A stretch of DNA of 64,000 nt from contig CAKZLI010000060.1 in the NCBI GenBank assembly GCA_937125395.1, forward strand, positions 1 to 64,000. Direction: 5' to 3'. The notes beneath the pieces were generated by a model. The model ran no database searches. It was not told the origin of the DNA and saw only the letters and a list, made by a program, of their open reading frames with translations. The translations under genes were made by a program, and so were the position numbers. Positions 50,557-58,734 of the stretch are shown piece by piece (within the stretch, counting starts at the first letter, position 1; each line of letters opens with the position of its first letter). Origin of the DNA: an uncultured Glaciecola sp. Its GTDB lineage: Bacteria; Pseudomonadota; Gammaproteobacteria; Enterobacterales; Alteromonadaceae.

Positions 50557-53361
50557 ATGCCAGAATCAGTTATTGGTCGCATTTACGGCGACATTTACGA
50601 AACACACGATAAAACCAAAGCATATAAATCTCTTGATGAGATTCGACTTGCCGATAAATGGCATCGTACAGAAGTTGACATTGAAGCTAATGTTGAGCTA
50701 ACGGATGCTCGTTGGAAGGTTGTGTTCACACCTACTCAACAGTCGACAGTGAATTGGCGTGGTGAGCATGTTGGAGCTACCGCAGACTATGTTATTGGTG
50801 ATACTGTTTTCACAGAAACAATTGATAGTTCTGTGAAAACTACCACCACATATGAAGCGTTAGGTTCATTATCGGCTAATGTTCTGTTGACGGACACAGC
50901 CAGTTGGAAGATTGTGTCGATAGTTACTTCTGATGTCGATACGACGAATGGCGCAACGGCTTATGTTTACAATTGGCGTGGTGAACATGTCCTGTCAACC
51001 ACCGATTATAATTCTGGTGATGTGGTAACTTCTAAGACCGTTGCGAACAACGTTGCAACAATAACTTCATACCGAGCTGTTGCTGATGGTATTCCTGTCA
51101 ACACTGCATTGACAAGTGCAGCTCACTGGAAGGTGCATTCGGTAGTTACTTCTGATGTTGATACAACAATTGCATATAATTGGCGTGGTGAGCATGCCCT
51201 GTCAACCACCGATTATGGTATTGGTGATATAGTGTCTAACAAGGTTGACGCAAATCACGTGTCGACAACGACTGTATACCGAGCTGTTGCTGATGGTATT
51301 CCTGCGGATACTGCGTTAACAAGCACAACTCACTGGAAGGTACATTCGGTAGTTACTTCTGACCTTAATATCACACCTGTCGACATCGTGTGGCGTGGTG
51401 AGCATGACTCAGCTGTTACCGATTATGTTATTGGCAATGAAGTGTCGAATGTGGTGTCGGACGCAACAACCAACACAACCACTTTCTATGAAGCAGTAAC
51501 CGACACTGTCCCTGTGAATACATCGATCAACGACAGTAGTGTTTGGAAAATAACTCGCGTTATCGTATCTGATAAAGGTGGTGTTACAGGATTTGTTTAT
51601 CGTGGTCAGCACAACTCGACGATAACAACTTACGTTAAGGATAATGTTGTTATAACAAACTCCATAGATCCTCAGAATAACAGAAAGACTGTAACTACTT
51701 ATATCGCTAAACAGACTGTTCCTGTGGATACCGCGATTAGCGATACATCTTACTGGAGTGTATTTAGTGTTGTTACTAACGACGTAGACACTCACGCTCC
51801 TGCGTCTAATTGGCGTGGTGCGTATAATAGTACTGTGGTCGATTATGATGAAGGTGATGTTATTACTGTAGAGTCATCTGACGCAACAACCAAAACAACA
51901 ACGTATTATCGTGCCAAGCGTGATGTTCCAGTTAACACAACTCCACCTAACACCACATATTGGAACCGAGAATTTGTCGCAACCTCTGACATTGCTGTTA
52001 CTGGTGGTGGTGCTCATACAATAAGCGTTAAAGATTTCAAGAATGTTATATTCCTTGGACCAACCGTTGCTCGTGGTGCATTTCAGCTTACAAACCAGTG
52101 GGGTGTGACTCAAGATGCCGAGATGGAATCAATCATGCTTGCCGAGACTGGTAAGGCTGTAAACTTCTATGCTGGACATTCTGGAACCTCATCAAGCTCG
52201 AATAACATCAAGATTATCGAACAACTTCGCCAGAACACCGACATCGACCTGAATCTAAGTACGCTTATTGTTGGTGAGATGGGTACAGATCGTATATTCG
52301 ATGGCGGCACAAGCACGAGAACGGCTGAAACTTACGGCGATGGTAGTGTTGGCAACTTCTTAATAGATGATGCAGTGTTCTTATCTGAAACTATGGGTAC
52401 TGGCGACAATGAAGTTATTTTTGGTAACGTTGCCTACAACCATGGCATTAACAGTAAGTCGAATCTAGTTGTTGATAAGTTTGCTGGACCGAATAACGTT
52501 GCGCTTGAAAGATTACTTCGCGGTGCTGGCGACAAATACCTCCAAACGTTCGATCCTGCTGATGGCGGGACATTCATCGTAGATTTCTATAATATGTTCC
52601 GTAACAATCATAGCACTTGGATGAATGGTCGTGTAAGAACATTTACGTTCGATGACAATGCTGGGCGTACTGCGTTTAAAACTGAATTAGCTAAGAGTCT
52701 TGCTTGTAAGTTCGACGCGGCGAAACCAGTACATAAGTATACACCTATAGTACATACTCCGGCTGTTGTTGGGGTTGACAAGTATATCACAACGTTTGCT
52801 CGCGGTGTTTACATGATGTCATTCCATACAACATCATCGGTAAATCATCTGATTGCTCGATTTGCTACTTCGCATTTCGGTAATGGTGCGTATGGTTCAT
52901 ATGTTAACTTTGCATATAACAACTCGGATCAGTCGACTGTTCGTATGAGAGCATTCCATCAGGGTACTTCCCCAACTATCTCAGCGACAACACCAGCTGG
53001 GGTTACTGGTGTTGATGAGATGGAGTATCTCAATGCAAGTGGAACCACTAAGGCCAGTCCGTTTACTAAGGAATTCCTTGGTATGCATATGACACTCAAG
53101 AGTGCTGATATCCACGCAATTGAATTGTCTGGTCTGACTAATGGAACATCATACAAAATCGGTTTGTGGTCTAACATCCCAACAACTATCGATTTTAATG
53201 ATTCAACGAACGCTAATACTCAGCTTCCAGCTATACCAACAACGGCTAATGATTGTGCTCCTACATTCTATACGGTCACTGCTGGTGCTACTGGTATCAT
53301 TGAGTTCTCGGTTACTGGTAACGAACAGAGTATTGCTGGTATTACAATCGAAGCTGTTTAA
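50557..53361 (+). CDS. Fibre/adhesin with six WRG-type repeats (934 aa)
   Basis: 934 aa, behind a late motif. Residues ~66-480 hold six ~70-aa repeats. Each starts (N/V)(W/Y)RG(E/Q/A), continues with Y-xx-GD-x-V, then TTxYxA and a final W-K-(V/I). They resemble chitin-type carbohydrate-binding modules (CBM5/12: 'W…Y..GD.V.Y…..Y.A'), here in tandem. Repeats 2 and 3 are the most alike. The C-terminal ~430 residues (VIFLGPTVARGAFQ; LIVGEMGTDRIFDGG; FIVDFYNMFRNNHSTW) vaguely recall an SGNH esterase, without a clear GDS Ser. Probably a receptor-binding or decoration fibre. Confidence 0.6.
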   Translation: MPESVIGRIYGDIYETHDKTKAYKSLDEIRLADKWHRTEVDIEANVELTDARWKVVFTPTQQSTVNWRGEHVGATADYVIGDTVFTETIDSSVKTTTTYEALGSLSANVLLTDTASWKIVSIVTSDVDTTNGATAYVYNWRGEHVLSTTDYNSGDVVTSKTVANNVATITSYRAVADGIPVNTALTSAAHWKVHSVVTSDVDTTIAYNWRGEHALSTTDYGIGDIVSNKVDANHVSTTTVYRAVADGIPADTALTSTTHWKVHSVVTSDLNITPVDIVWRGEHDSAVTDYVIGNEVSNVVSDATTNTTTFYEAVTDTVPVNTSINDSSVWKITRVIVSDKGGVTGFVYRGQHNSTITTYVKDNVVITNSIDPQNNRKTVTTYIAKQTVPVDTAISDTSYWSVFSVVTNDVDTHAPASNWRGAYNSTVVDYDEGDVITVESSDATTKTTTYYRAKRDVPVNTTPPNTTYWNREFVATSDIAVTGGGAHTISVKDFKNVIFLGPTVARGAFQLTNQWGVTQDAEMESIMLAETGKAVNFYAGHSGTSSSSNNIKIIEQLRQNTDIDLNLSTLIVGEMGTDRIFDGGTSTRTAETYGDGSVGNFLIDDAVFLSETMGTGDNEVIFGNVAYNHGINSKSNLVVDKFAGPNNVALERLLRGAGDKYLQTFDPADGGTFIVDFYNMFRNNHSTWMNGRVRTFTFDDNAGRTAFKTELAKSLACKFDAAKPVHKYTPIVHTPAVVGVDKYITTFARGVYMMSFHTTSSVNHLIARFATSHFGNGAYGSYVNFAYNNSDQSTVRMRAFHQGTSPTISATTPAGVTGVDEMEYLNASGTTKASPFTKEFLGMHMTLKSADIHAIELSGLTNGTSYKIGLWSNIPTTIDFNDSTNANTQLPAIPTTANDCAPTFYTVTAGATGIIEFSVTGNEQSIAGITIEAV

Positions 53362-53373
53362 TAACTAATAATC

Positions 53374-53401
53374 AAGGAGGCCTTCGGGTCTCCTTTTTCT
53401 T
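53374..53401 (+). terminator. Rho-independent terminator
   Basis: AAGGAGGCC-TTCG-GGTCTCCTT then TTTCTT; UUCG-type copy. Confidence 0.9.
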
Positions 53402-53403
53402 GA

Positions 53404-53410
53404 CTAAGTA
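53404..53410 (+). promoter_or_regulatory. Late promoter motif CTAAGTA
   Basis: CTAAGTA 25 nt before the GTG start at 53436. Confidence 0.6.
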
Positions 53411-53435
53411 AAATCATATTGACGAGGAAAATGAT

Positions 53436-53816
53436 GTGATATTCAAAAAGCTAATCCGCCTCGATTCTACGACAATCGAGACGCTTTTCATTGAGGAAAG
53501 CAAAACAAAAGACCCTAGATTTCAGAAGGGCACTGTCCATATGCGCTTATTAGACGCACATAAGAGACCAGTGGTCGGAAAGCATGAAGCTTACGGTAGT
53601 TTGGATTTTACTGTTTCGTATCTTGGTATGTCGGAAGGCATCCCAAATGGATCAGTAAACCTTCAACATGTTAGTACATTGGAATCTTTCTCCAAACCTA
53701 ACTTCACGGATGTGGCTGACTGGATGCAAATCGCCGTTAGCGACTTCTCGACAACAGATACAAGCGAAACGGCTCCTGTATTTGTTGAAATTCATGTAAA
53801 CCGTTGGGAGAAATAA
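53436..53816 (+). CDS. Hypothetical late protein (126 aa)
   Basis: 126 aa starting with GTG 53436 (SD GAGGAAA); the two nearby ATGs are out of frame. Beta-rich with TVHMRLLDAHKRPVVGKHEAYG and VFVEIHVNRWEK. First of a four-gene late unit ending in a terminator (53436-55065). Could be a small virion protein or fibre cofactor. No family recognised. Confidence 0.6.
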   Translation: MIFKKLIRLDSTTIETLFIEESKTKDPRFQKGTVHMRLLDAHKRPVVGKHEAYGSLDFTVSYLGMSEGIPNGSVNLQHVSTLESFSKPNFTDVADWMQIAVSDFSTTDTSETAPVFVEIHVNRWEK

Positions 53817-53817
53817 T

Positions 53818-54258
53818 ATGCGTGATGGTATAAATTCAGACGCTGGGTCTGTTACAAAATTAATCACCGACGGTGGTAGCGTGGCTGAGGCTGAGGTTAT
53901 TCGTGTTGGATCTAGTGTTGAGCTGCTAACTTCAGTTGATGGTGGTGTAAGATCTGTTACGTTAATCGACAACTCGCGAGACGTTGACTTTAAAGGTTAC
54001 AGTAATGGCCATATTACTCTAACCAACGGAGATAGTGACTACATCATCGTAAATAGCTGTCGCATGATACAGTTTACGTCTGATGAGATGGTTACTGTGA
54101 CACTTACATTGGAAGATATGTCAACTGTCACCTTGCCTCTAACACGTCGATTCTCGTATGAATCCAATGCGGCCTTCCGCGTTAGTGTTTCATATCCAGT
54201 TGACACTGATAATCCTCTGGCTGCTACAGGTATCCAGTTCATAAGCACAATGGAGTAA
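53818..54258 (+). CDS. Hypothetical late protein (146 aa)
   Basis: 146 aa, beta-rich (VTLIDNSRDVDFKGYSNGHITL; VTVTLTLEDMSTVTLPLTRRF). The repeated strand-turn pattern and its neighbours point to a virion surface or fibre-associated protein. The segment around 'SDEMVTVTL … F-YE-N-AFRVSV' resembles one in the 205-aa protein at 54448 (SDEGVSVRFSDGVYDY … LLRVAV), so the two may share a domain. No family name can be given. Confidence 0.55.
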   Translation: MRDGINSDAGSVTKLITDGGSVAEAEVIRVGSSVELLTSVDGGVRSVTLIDNSRDVDFKGYSNGHITLTNGDSDYIIVNSCRMIQFTSDEMVTVTLTLEDMSTVTLPLTRRFSYESNAAFRVSVSYPVDTDNPLAATGIQFISTME

Positions 54259-54260
54259 GT

Positions 54261-54440
54261 GTGAAAGGCTATCTAAAGAAGTATTCTGTGCAGCTTGGTA
54301 TCGCGACGGCTGTGGCTGGTGGTGTCATGGCTGTGTTACCTCAATTTCAGGTTTATCTTGATCCGTCTATCTCGGGCATCATCACTTCGGTGTGTGGTGT
54401 GTTGGTAGTGATCGGTCGAGTTATACCTCAATTAAAGTAG
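54261..54440 (+). CDS. Holin-like small membrane protein (59 aa)
   Basis: A 59-aa ORF with a GTG start right after the preceding stop (GGAG 5 nt upstream). The N-terminus KGYLKKYSVQ is basic. Two hydrophobic segments follow (LGIATAVAGGVMAVLPQF; ISGIITSVCGVLVVIGRVI) separated by a short loop (VYLDPS), ending IPQLK. This matches small two-helix phage holins in layout. Late operon position fits lysis. No endolysin is next to it in this window. Confidence 0.6.
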   Translation: MKGYLKKYSVQLGIATAVAGGVMAVLPQFQVYLDPSISGIITSVCGVLVVIGRVIPQLK

Positions 54441-54447
54441 GTTAGTC

Positions 54448-55065
54448 ATGAATGATAAATTTATTATGCGTACCGACACGTTCAAAAGTAACCAACAACA
54501 GACGTTGAATGGTACTCGTGTCCGTCGAGAGCAAGTGGCTTCGATTGAATTTGAGCATGACTTTGTTGATGCAACAGAAGGTGTTCGTACAGCCGATGCG
54601 CTAACTGTTAACAATATCATTACGGATGGATGTAATAGTATAATCATCAAGTCTGATGAGGGTGTCAGTGTACGATTCTCAGATGGTGTTTACGACTATA
54701 CTATGACAAACGTTAAATATTGGGTAATGAGCTCAGACAGTCTATTGCGTGTCGCTGTCCACAATCCAACTGTTAATGACGTAACGTATGAATTTGCTAC
54801 GAGTTCATATACTAATGACGGTCGACCTGTTCAATTCCCAGGAGGTACTGGGGATAGTACACCCATTGATGTTCCTGTTGAGCTTGGTTCATTCCAGTTG
54901 ACGGTTATAGATGGCGTATTGAACCTACAATCTGACAATACCTCAGATCGTGTTGTGTTTAAAATGGAAAATGGTGAGTTGGTGTTAGTAACTTCGGCAC
55001 CTCTAACAGAAGGAAGCGCTTTCCATATAAATCAGGATGGATATCTGGTGTTGACAACACCTTAA
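54448..55065 (+). CDS. Hypothetical late protein (205 aa)
   Basis: 205 aa, beta-rich. N-terminal ~110 residues (TRVRREQVASIEFEHDF, CNSIIIKSDEGVSVRFSDG) are followed by a linker (FPGGTGDSTPIDVP) and a C-terminal ~65-aa beta module (LGSFQLTVIDGVLNLQSDNTS …). Likely a minor virion protein or head/fibre decoration. Last gene before a terminator. No family recognised. Confidence 0.55.
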   Translation: MNDKFIMRTDTFKSNQQQTLNGTRVRREQVASIEFEHDFVDATEGVRTADALTVNNIITDGCNSIIIKSDEGVSVRFSDGVYDYTMTNVKYWVMSSDSLLRVAVHNPTVNDVTYEFATSSYTNDGRPVQFPGGTGDSTPIDVPVELGSFQLTVIDGVLNLQSDNTSDRVVFKMENGELVLVTSAPLTEGSAFHINQDGYLVLTTP

Positions 55066-55073
55066 AAACAGAC

Positions 55074-55104
55074 AAAGGAAGCCCTATGGGCTTCCTTTTC
55101 TTTT
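55074..55104 (+). terminator. Rho-independent terminator
   Basis: AAAGGAAGCCC-TAT-GGGCTTCCTTT then TCTTTT. Confidence 0.9.
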
Positions 55105-55183
55105 GACTGTATTGCATCTTTGTTGAATGACACAATGTATGTGATAATTTATATATACAAATATGATAATGAGGAATGTCATA

Positions 55184-55777
55184 ATGAAGAAACTCGTATA
55201 TGGTGTCGGCAGTAATGACTCCACCACTCCAATACAAAAGAAGAACCTAAAATGGGATTGTCCATACTATACGAGATGGTGCGCTATGCTCCAAAGATGT
55301 TATAGCGAATCACACATCACCAGACAACCTACATATAGAGATTGTTCGGTATGTGACGAATGGCTGACATTCAGCAACTTCAGAACGTGGATGATATCAC
55401 AAGAGAAGATACATGGATCATTAGACAAGCTGCATTTGGACAAAGATATAATTGACACAGACAATAAAATATACTGTCCTGAAAAATGCGCTTTCGTAAG
55501 TCAGTTGGTTAATAATTTCGTACTGGATAGCAATGCATCTAGAGGTGAATACCACATAGGCGTGCGGAGACGCAAGAGCGGGAGTTATCACTCAAGATGT
55601 CGTGATCCATTTAGGAAGTGTCGGATGCATCTAGGAACATTCCCTACACAGGAAGAAGCGCATGAAGCTTGGAGAAAGCAGAAACATATATTCGCTTGTC
55701 AGTTGGCCGATATAGCTAAAGATTCAAGAATTGTCATTGCATTACAGACGAAATACAGGCTAAATAATATCATATAA
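55184..55777 (+). CDS. HNH/AP2-type homing endonuclease, copy 3
   Basis: 197 aa from ATG 55184 (SD GAGGA; 55163 is an upstream in-frame ATG without SD). It has all blocks of the family: YTRWCAMLQRCY, YRDCSVCDEWLTFSNFRTW, LDKDIIDTDNKIYCPEKCAF, then IGVRRRKSGSYHSRC … HLGTFPTQEEAHEAW and QKHIFACQLADIA. It has a Lys-rich start like copy 2. It lies between a terminator and the first internal-protein gene; its 3' end contains the late motif for that gene. Confidence 0.72.
   Translation: MKKLVYGVGSNDSTTPIQKKNLKWDCPYYTRWCAMLQRCYSESHITRQPTYRDCSVCDEWLTFSNFRTWMISQEKIHGSLDKLHLDKDIIDTDNKIYCPEKCAFVSQLVNNFVLDSNASRGEYHIGVRRRKSGSYHSRCRDPFRKCRMHLGTFPTQEEAHEAWRKQKHIFACQLADIAKDSRIVIALQTKYRLNNII
55760..55766 (+). 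promoter_or_regulatory. Late promoter motif CTAAATA (internal protein 1)
   Basis: CTAAATA within the end of the endonuclease gene, 32 nt before ATG 55799. Confidence 0.55.
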
Positions 55778-55798
55778 CTAATCAACGGAGCTACACAC

Positions 55799-57142
55799 AT
55801 GAGCAATTTTAAGGGGTTTTTGAAGGAAAGCGTTAACATGCTAACCGAAGCGTTAAACTCTAAACCATACGAAGTGGAAATGGTCAAGAAAGGCGCAAGT
55901 GACTTGTTATTCAACTTCGAAACAGAAAAGGGCACTGAGTATCAGGTCCGTTTCCGTAATGCTCCAAAATTAGGTAAGACTGTACGTCGTGTTACCATTC
56001 GCCAGAAACAAGGCAACACATATAAAGACGTGTTGAAAACTGTTGATGAGCCTCTGCGTGTATTGTCTACTGTTATCCATGCTCTGGAGCTATTCGGTAA
56101 GACACCTATGGGTAAGCAGACTGGTGGTATTGCTATCGACTTTAGTAAGAAAGCTATGGGTCGTGGTGGTAAGTTATTCGAAAAAATTGTCAAACGTAAT
56201 AAGGTTGTGAAGAAGCACTTCACATTAGTTGACACTCCACTTGCAACCGACCAAGGCCTCGTCACATCATGGATGGTAGCTAAAGGTCAGGAAGCTAACG
56301 ATGTATTCAACGGCGAAGACACGGCTGGTTTACTTGGCGATGCTCCTGACACTCCTCCTACACATGAAGGAGCTTTCGACGCAACTGACGCAATGAACAA
56401 AGCCGATGACATCATGGCAAGTCTTATCACCGACGTAGCTGGTTATATCAAATTCAACTACAATGTATCATCACAGTGGTCTCGAGATTCTAGTGGTAAT
56501 TGGTTTAGAAGTGGCGACATCGAAGGTTATAACTTCAACATCACGCTTGAATCGGAAGGCGATTTTATGTGGGGTGTTAAGCTGGAAGGTGCGAAATTTG
56601 GACGCATATCGGTATCTAGTATTCGTCAACTGGAAGTAATTAACCTATGGCGCTACTTCAAGCAGATTAAGCCTGAGTGGGTTAGTGACGTAGAAGTTAT
56701 GAACGATAACGTGAAAATCGATCTCGGTATGTCAACTCTTACAGCAACTGACAACCTTACACGCAAAACAGCAACCGTTGATATCTCATCTCCAAGAAGT
56801 GTTATAGCTTCTGATGATGCTATCGAAGAGATTAAGTCTTGGGAAGATCCAAACGACCACTTATCTTCTGATTCAGGTAATGACGTAAATTATCAGGAAC
56901 TTGCGGATGCCATTAAAGAAGAGTTCTTTGAGGCGGCTTTAAGTGATTCGTATACAGTTAATGTTGAAGGTGATTCAATACGTGTAAATGATCTTGATGA
57001 TGACGATTTATATTGGATTATTACATTCGATGGCCATACGTTCTCGTTGGATGGTGAAGAGCGTCAAGGTTACTCGGTTGATGATATTGTTGATGAAATC
57101 ATTGACGATGCTGAAGAAGATGAAGATGCTATCACCGCTTAG
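55799..57142 (+). CDS. Internal-protein candidate 1, ends at an in-frame amber codon
   Basis: 447 aa. Short N-terminal tag (SNFKGFLKESVNMLTE) with gp21-type sites LKE|S (after 10) and LTE|A (after 17). A ~170-aa domain follows that is shared with the proteins at 58754 and 60395 (SKPYEVEMVKKGA; GTEYQVRFRNAPKLG; VRRVTIRQKQG; HFTLVDTPLATDQGLVTSWMVAKG). The rest (residues ~200-447) is unique and very acidic near the end. The gene stops with TAG at 57140-57142, but the frame stays open for 104 more codons. T4 internal proteins carry similar short tags and are injected with DNA. The function of the shared domain is unknown. Confidence 0.65.
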   Translation: MSNFKGFLKESVNMLTEALNSKPYEVEMVKKGASDLLFNFETEKGTEYQVRFRNAPKLGKTVRRVTIRQKQGNTYKDVLKTVDEPLRVLSTVIHALELFGKTPMGKQTGGIAIDFSKKAMGRGGKLFEKIVKRNKVVKKHFTLVDTPLATDQGLVTSWMVAKGQEANDVFNGEDTAGLLGDAPDTPPTHEGAFDATDAMNKADDIMASLITDVAGYIKFNYNVSSQWSRDSSGNWFRSGDIEGYNFNITLESEGDFMWGVKLEGAKFGRISVSSIRQLEVINLWRYFKQIKPEWVSDVEVMNDNVKIDLGMSTLTATDNLTRKTATVDISSPRSVIASDDAIEEIKSWEDPNDHLSSDSGNDVNYQELADAIKEEFFEAALSDSYTVNVEGDSIRVNDLDDDDLYWIITFDGHTFSLDGEERQGYSVDDIVDEIIDDAEEDEDAITA

Positions 57143-57457
57143 ACTTTCCCTCGCGAAATAGGTAACTGGAAACTTAATCCTGATGGTACTGCAACTCACT
57201 TCGATGGTAAGTTGAAGAATCTTGTTGGGCTTATGTATAACCCTAATACTGATTTTAAGTATACGGCAACTATTGACAATGCTCATCAGCGTGGTATGTT
57301 GGATATCATGAATAAACTTGATCGCAAAGGCATCCGCATACCTGATGAAGTTATGGACTACCTACGTTTACACTCTGAGGGGCGTGCTAGTCTTGTCGAA
57401 TCACAGTCTTCAACTAAAACCTTTGGGCAATTCCTAAAGGAAAGTTCTAAGAAGTAA
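57143..57457 (+). CDS. In-frame extension downstream of the amber codon
   Basis: 104 codons in the same frame as the preceding gene, without an SD of its own (TTG 57212 and ATG 57233 are poor starts). The peptide begins TFPREIGNWKLNPDGTATHF and ends SSTKTFGQFLKESSKK, whose FGQFLKES resembles the N-terminal tag FKGFLKES of the same gene. Either the TAG is read through to make a 552-aa protein, or an amber mutation has split an originally longer gene. Other genes here end in TAG too, so TAG is not generally reassigned. Confidence 0.55.
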   Translation, partial: TFPREIGNWKLNPDGTATHFDGKLKNLVGLMYNPNTDFKYTATIDNAHQRGMLDIMNKLDRKGIRIPDEVMDYLRLHSEGRASLVESQSSTKTFGQFLKESSKK

Positions 57458-57464
57458 TATAACC

Positions 57465-57492
57465 AAGCCTCGGCAGAAATGTCGGGGCTTTT
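57465..57492 (+). terminator. Rho-independent terminator
   Basis: AAGCCTCGGCA-GAAA-TGTCGGGGCTT stem (two G-U pairs) then TT; placed after the extension, not after the amber codon. Confidence 0.75.
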
Positions 57493-57504
57493 GAACGAAT
57501 ACTC

Positions 57505-57533
57505 TTTGTCCATTTACGACCGTATATAATAAT
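57505..57533 (+). promoter_or_regulatory. Sigma70-like promoter for the QueC-like gene
   Basis: TTTGTC (57505-57510), 17-bp spacer, AATAAT (57528-57533); TATAAT at 57525-57530 is an alternative -10. Confidence 0.45.
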
Positions 57534-57564
57534 ACTTCCAATTATATTAACAGTCAGGTGTGAC

Positions 57565-58347
57565 ATGCCATACTTCGATAAAACACGTGAAGACTTCAAG
57601 AAGAAATATTACCGTAAACCCGTAACCATTCTATGGAGTGGTGGGTTAGACTCCAATTGTATCCTTTTGATGGCAATCGAAGCCGAATGTGAGATACATG
57701 TAGTTACCGTGGATTCTGAGCAACTTCCTAATTATCGTGCTGAGCGCCAGAACCGAACAGCGATACTGGATAAGCTTCGAGATGAATATCCAAGAACACA
57801 TATTAGACATGAAGTAATATTGTCGCAGAACATGACAGGCGACTTCCACTTCAACCAGATGCAGATGTGGCTGAGTGCTATGATACTACTGTCTACATAT
57901 GGTGACCTGATGATTGGCTATGTGTGTGGTGATGAAGCTATCTCATATCTACCAGAGCTTCAAAAGGCTTGGAAAGCTTGCTCATTTAATCGTAAAGATC
58001 CAATGGATTTACACTTTCCGTTGACGAAAGTAACCAAGGCTGAATTTACAGACTATGTTGCTCACACGTTACCGTTTATGAGCATTTACTGTGAGCAACC
58101 TATTCCGACTGGTGATATGTATAGTAAGTGTGGGAACTGCCCTAGCTGTCGTCGCATGACTGATGACAATGTCAGTATGGTTGACACCAAATCTCCCAAC
58201 CACGCTATGAGAACGTTCATTGAGAACAATAGTAAGTATGAATGGGCTATTAATGGCGATGGTGACTTTGTTCCCAATCCAAGTTCGGTTACCGAAGATT
58301 TGTTGATGACACTCGATGTGGATGACGCTGTCAAGGCCGCTGATTAA
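57565..58347 (+). CDS. queC: QueC-like 7-cyano-7-deazaguanine synthase
   Basis: 260 aa (E. coli QueC: 231). A PP-loop ATPase with SGGLDS at residues 25-30 and the C-terminal zinc knuckle of QueC, CGNCPSCRR, plus an upstream Cys (YCEQPIPTGDMYSKCG). VTVDSEQLPNYRAERQ replaces the usual 'FDYGQ' region. QueC converts 7-carboxy-7-deazaguanine to preQ0. Several phages use such enzymes to make 7-deazaguanine DNA that resists restriction; no other pathway gene is visible in this window, so it may rely on host enzymes or genes elsewhere. It has a separate early-type promoter. Confidence 0.7.
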   Translation: MPYFDKTREDFKKKYYRKPVTILWSGGLDSNCILLMAIEAECEIHVVTVDSEQLPNYRAERQNRTAILDKLRDEYPRTHIRHEVILSQNMTGDFHFNQMQMWLSAMILLSTYGDLMIGYVCGDEAISYLPELQKAWKACSFNRKDPMDLHFPLTKVTKAEFTDYVAHTLPFMSIYCEQPIPTGDMYSKCGNCPSCRRMTDDNVSMVDTKSPNHAMRTFIENNSKYEWAINGDGDFVPNPSSVTEDLLMTLDVDDAVKAAD

Positions 58348-58350
58348 CTC

Positions 58351-58378
58351 TTTACTTCCATCGAGGTCATGCAATAAT
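58351..58378 (+). promoter_or_regulatory. Sigma70-like promoter upstream of the non-coding region
   Basis: TTTACT (58351-58356), 16-bp spacer, AATAAT (58373-58378); imperfect repeat GAGGTCAT/ATAACCTC (58363-58370/58377-58384) spans the -10. No long gene follows for 370 nt. Confidence 0.6.
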
Positions 58379-58407
58379 AACCTCACTGTTCAATCACAAG
58401 GAGTTTT

Positions 58408-58446
58408 ATGTTAATACTTTATTTACGGTTTAGCTTTAACCCATAG
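58408..58446 (+). CDS. Possible 12-codon leader ORF
   Basis: ATG 58408 follows AAGGAG with 5-nt spacing; it encodes MLILYLRFSFNP and stops at 58446, just before the 30-bp repeats. It may be a true leader peptide or the stub of a lost gene. Confidence 0.35.
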   Translation: MLILYLRFSFNP

Positions 58447-58450
58447 ACAC

Positions 58451-58510
58451 GGGCGTGTGAGCTACAAAAGTACAACACACGGGCGTGTGAGCTACAAAAG
58501 TACAACACAC
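58451..58510 (+). repeat. Perfect 30-bp tandem repeat, two copies
   Basis: Units 58451-58480 and 58481-58510 are identical. Each junction contains CACACGGGCGTGTG-like palindromes (6-2-6) and each unit a TAC-AAAA-GTA mini-hairpin. A third unit begins at 58505 but breaks off after CACACG. Confidence 0.9.
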
Positions 58511-58727
58511 GATAACTAAAATTTAAGAATGCTAATCAATCGAGTATAAAGGCGTCCAAAGATAGCCTATGTGTTGAATCACACTCAAATGAATTGAATT
58601 TCCGTCCTCTCTTCACAGAACGCAAAGTATGCAACCGTGGGTCGACACCCACTGTATATGGAGGCAAGTACGTAAGAGGGGTTACGAATGTATAGTGTTA
58701 TTCGTAACCTACCCTCCCTAAGTAATC

Positions 58728-58734
58728 TCATTTA
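58728..58734 (+). promoter_or_regulatory. Late promoter motif CTAAGTA (internal protein 2)
   Basis: CTAAGTA 19 nt before ATG 58754, the shortest spacing in the set. Confidence 0.5.

Larger units (their letters stand above)
58380..58710 (+). ncRNA. Putative structured non-coding RNA
   Basis: Transcript expected from the promoter at 58351. Apart from the 12-codon ORF and the repeats, stems can be seen at 58606-58613/58674-58681 (CCTCTCTT/AAGAGGGG, one G-U), 58637-58642/58647-58652 (GTGGGT-CGAC-ACCCAC) and 58681-58689/58700-58708 (GTTACGAAT/ATTCGTAAC, perfect). No known RNA family was recognised; the T-arm-like hairpin does not fit a tRNA. Confidence 0.4.

Noticed and set aside
52050..52800. 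SGNH esterase domain in the repeat fibre
   Set aside because: Only faint similarity; no GDS-type nucleophile motif and no clear DxxH, so not called.
57140..57142. General reassignment of TAG to a sense codon
   Set aside because: TAG is the normal stop of gp6, gp23, the exonuclease at 30346 and the small gene at 46010.
58451..58510. CRISPR array
   Set aside because: The two 30-bp units are directly adjacent with no spacers; this is a plain tandem repeat.
58621..58690. tRNA gene
   Set aside because: GTGGGT-CGAC-ACCCAC looks like a T arm, but no matching acceptor, D and anticodon arms can be folded.
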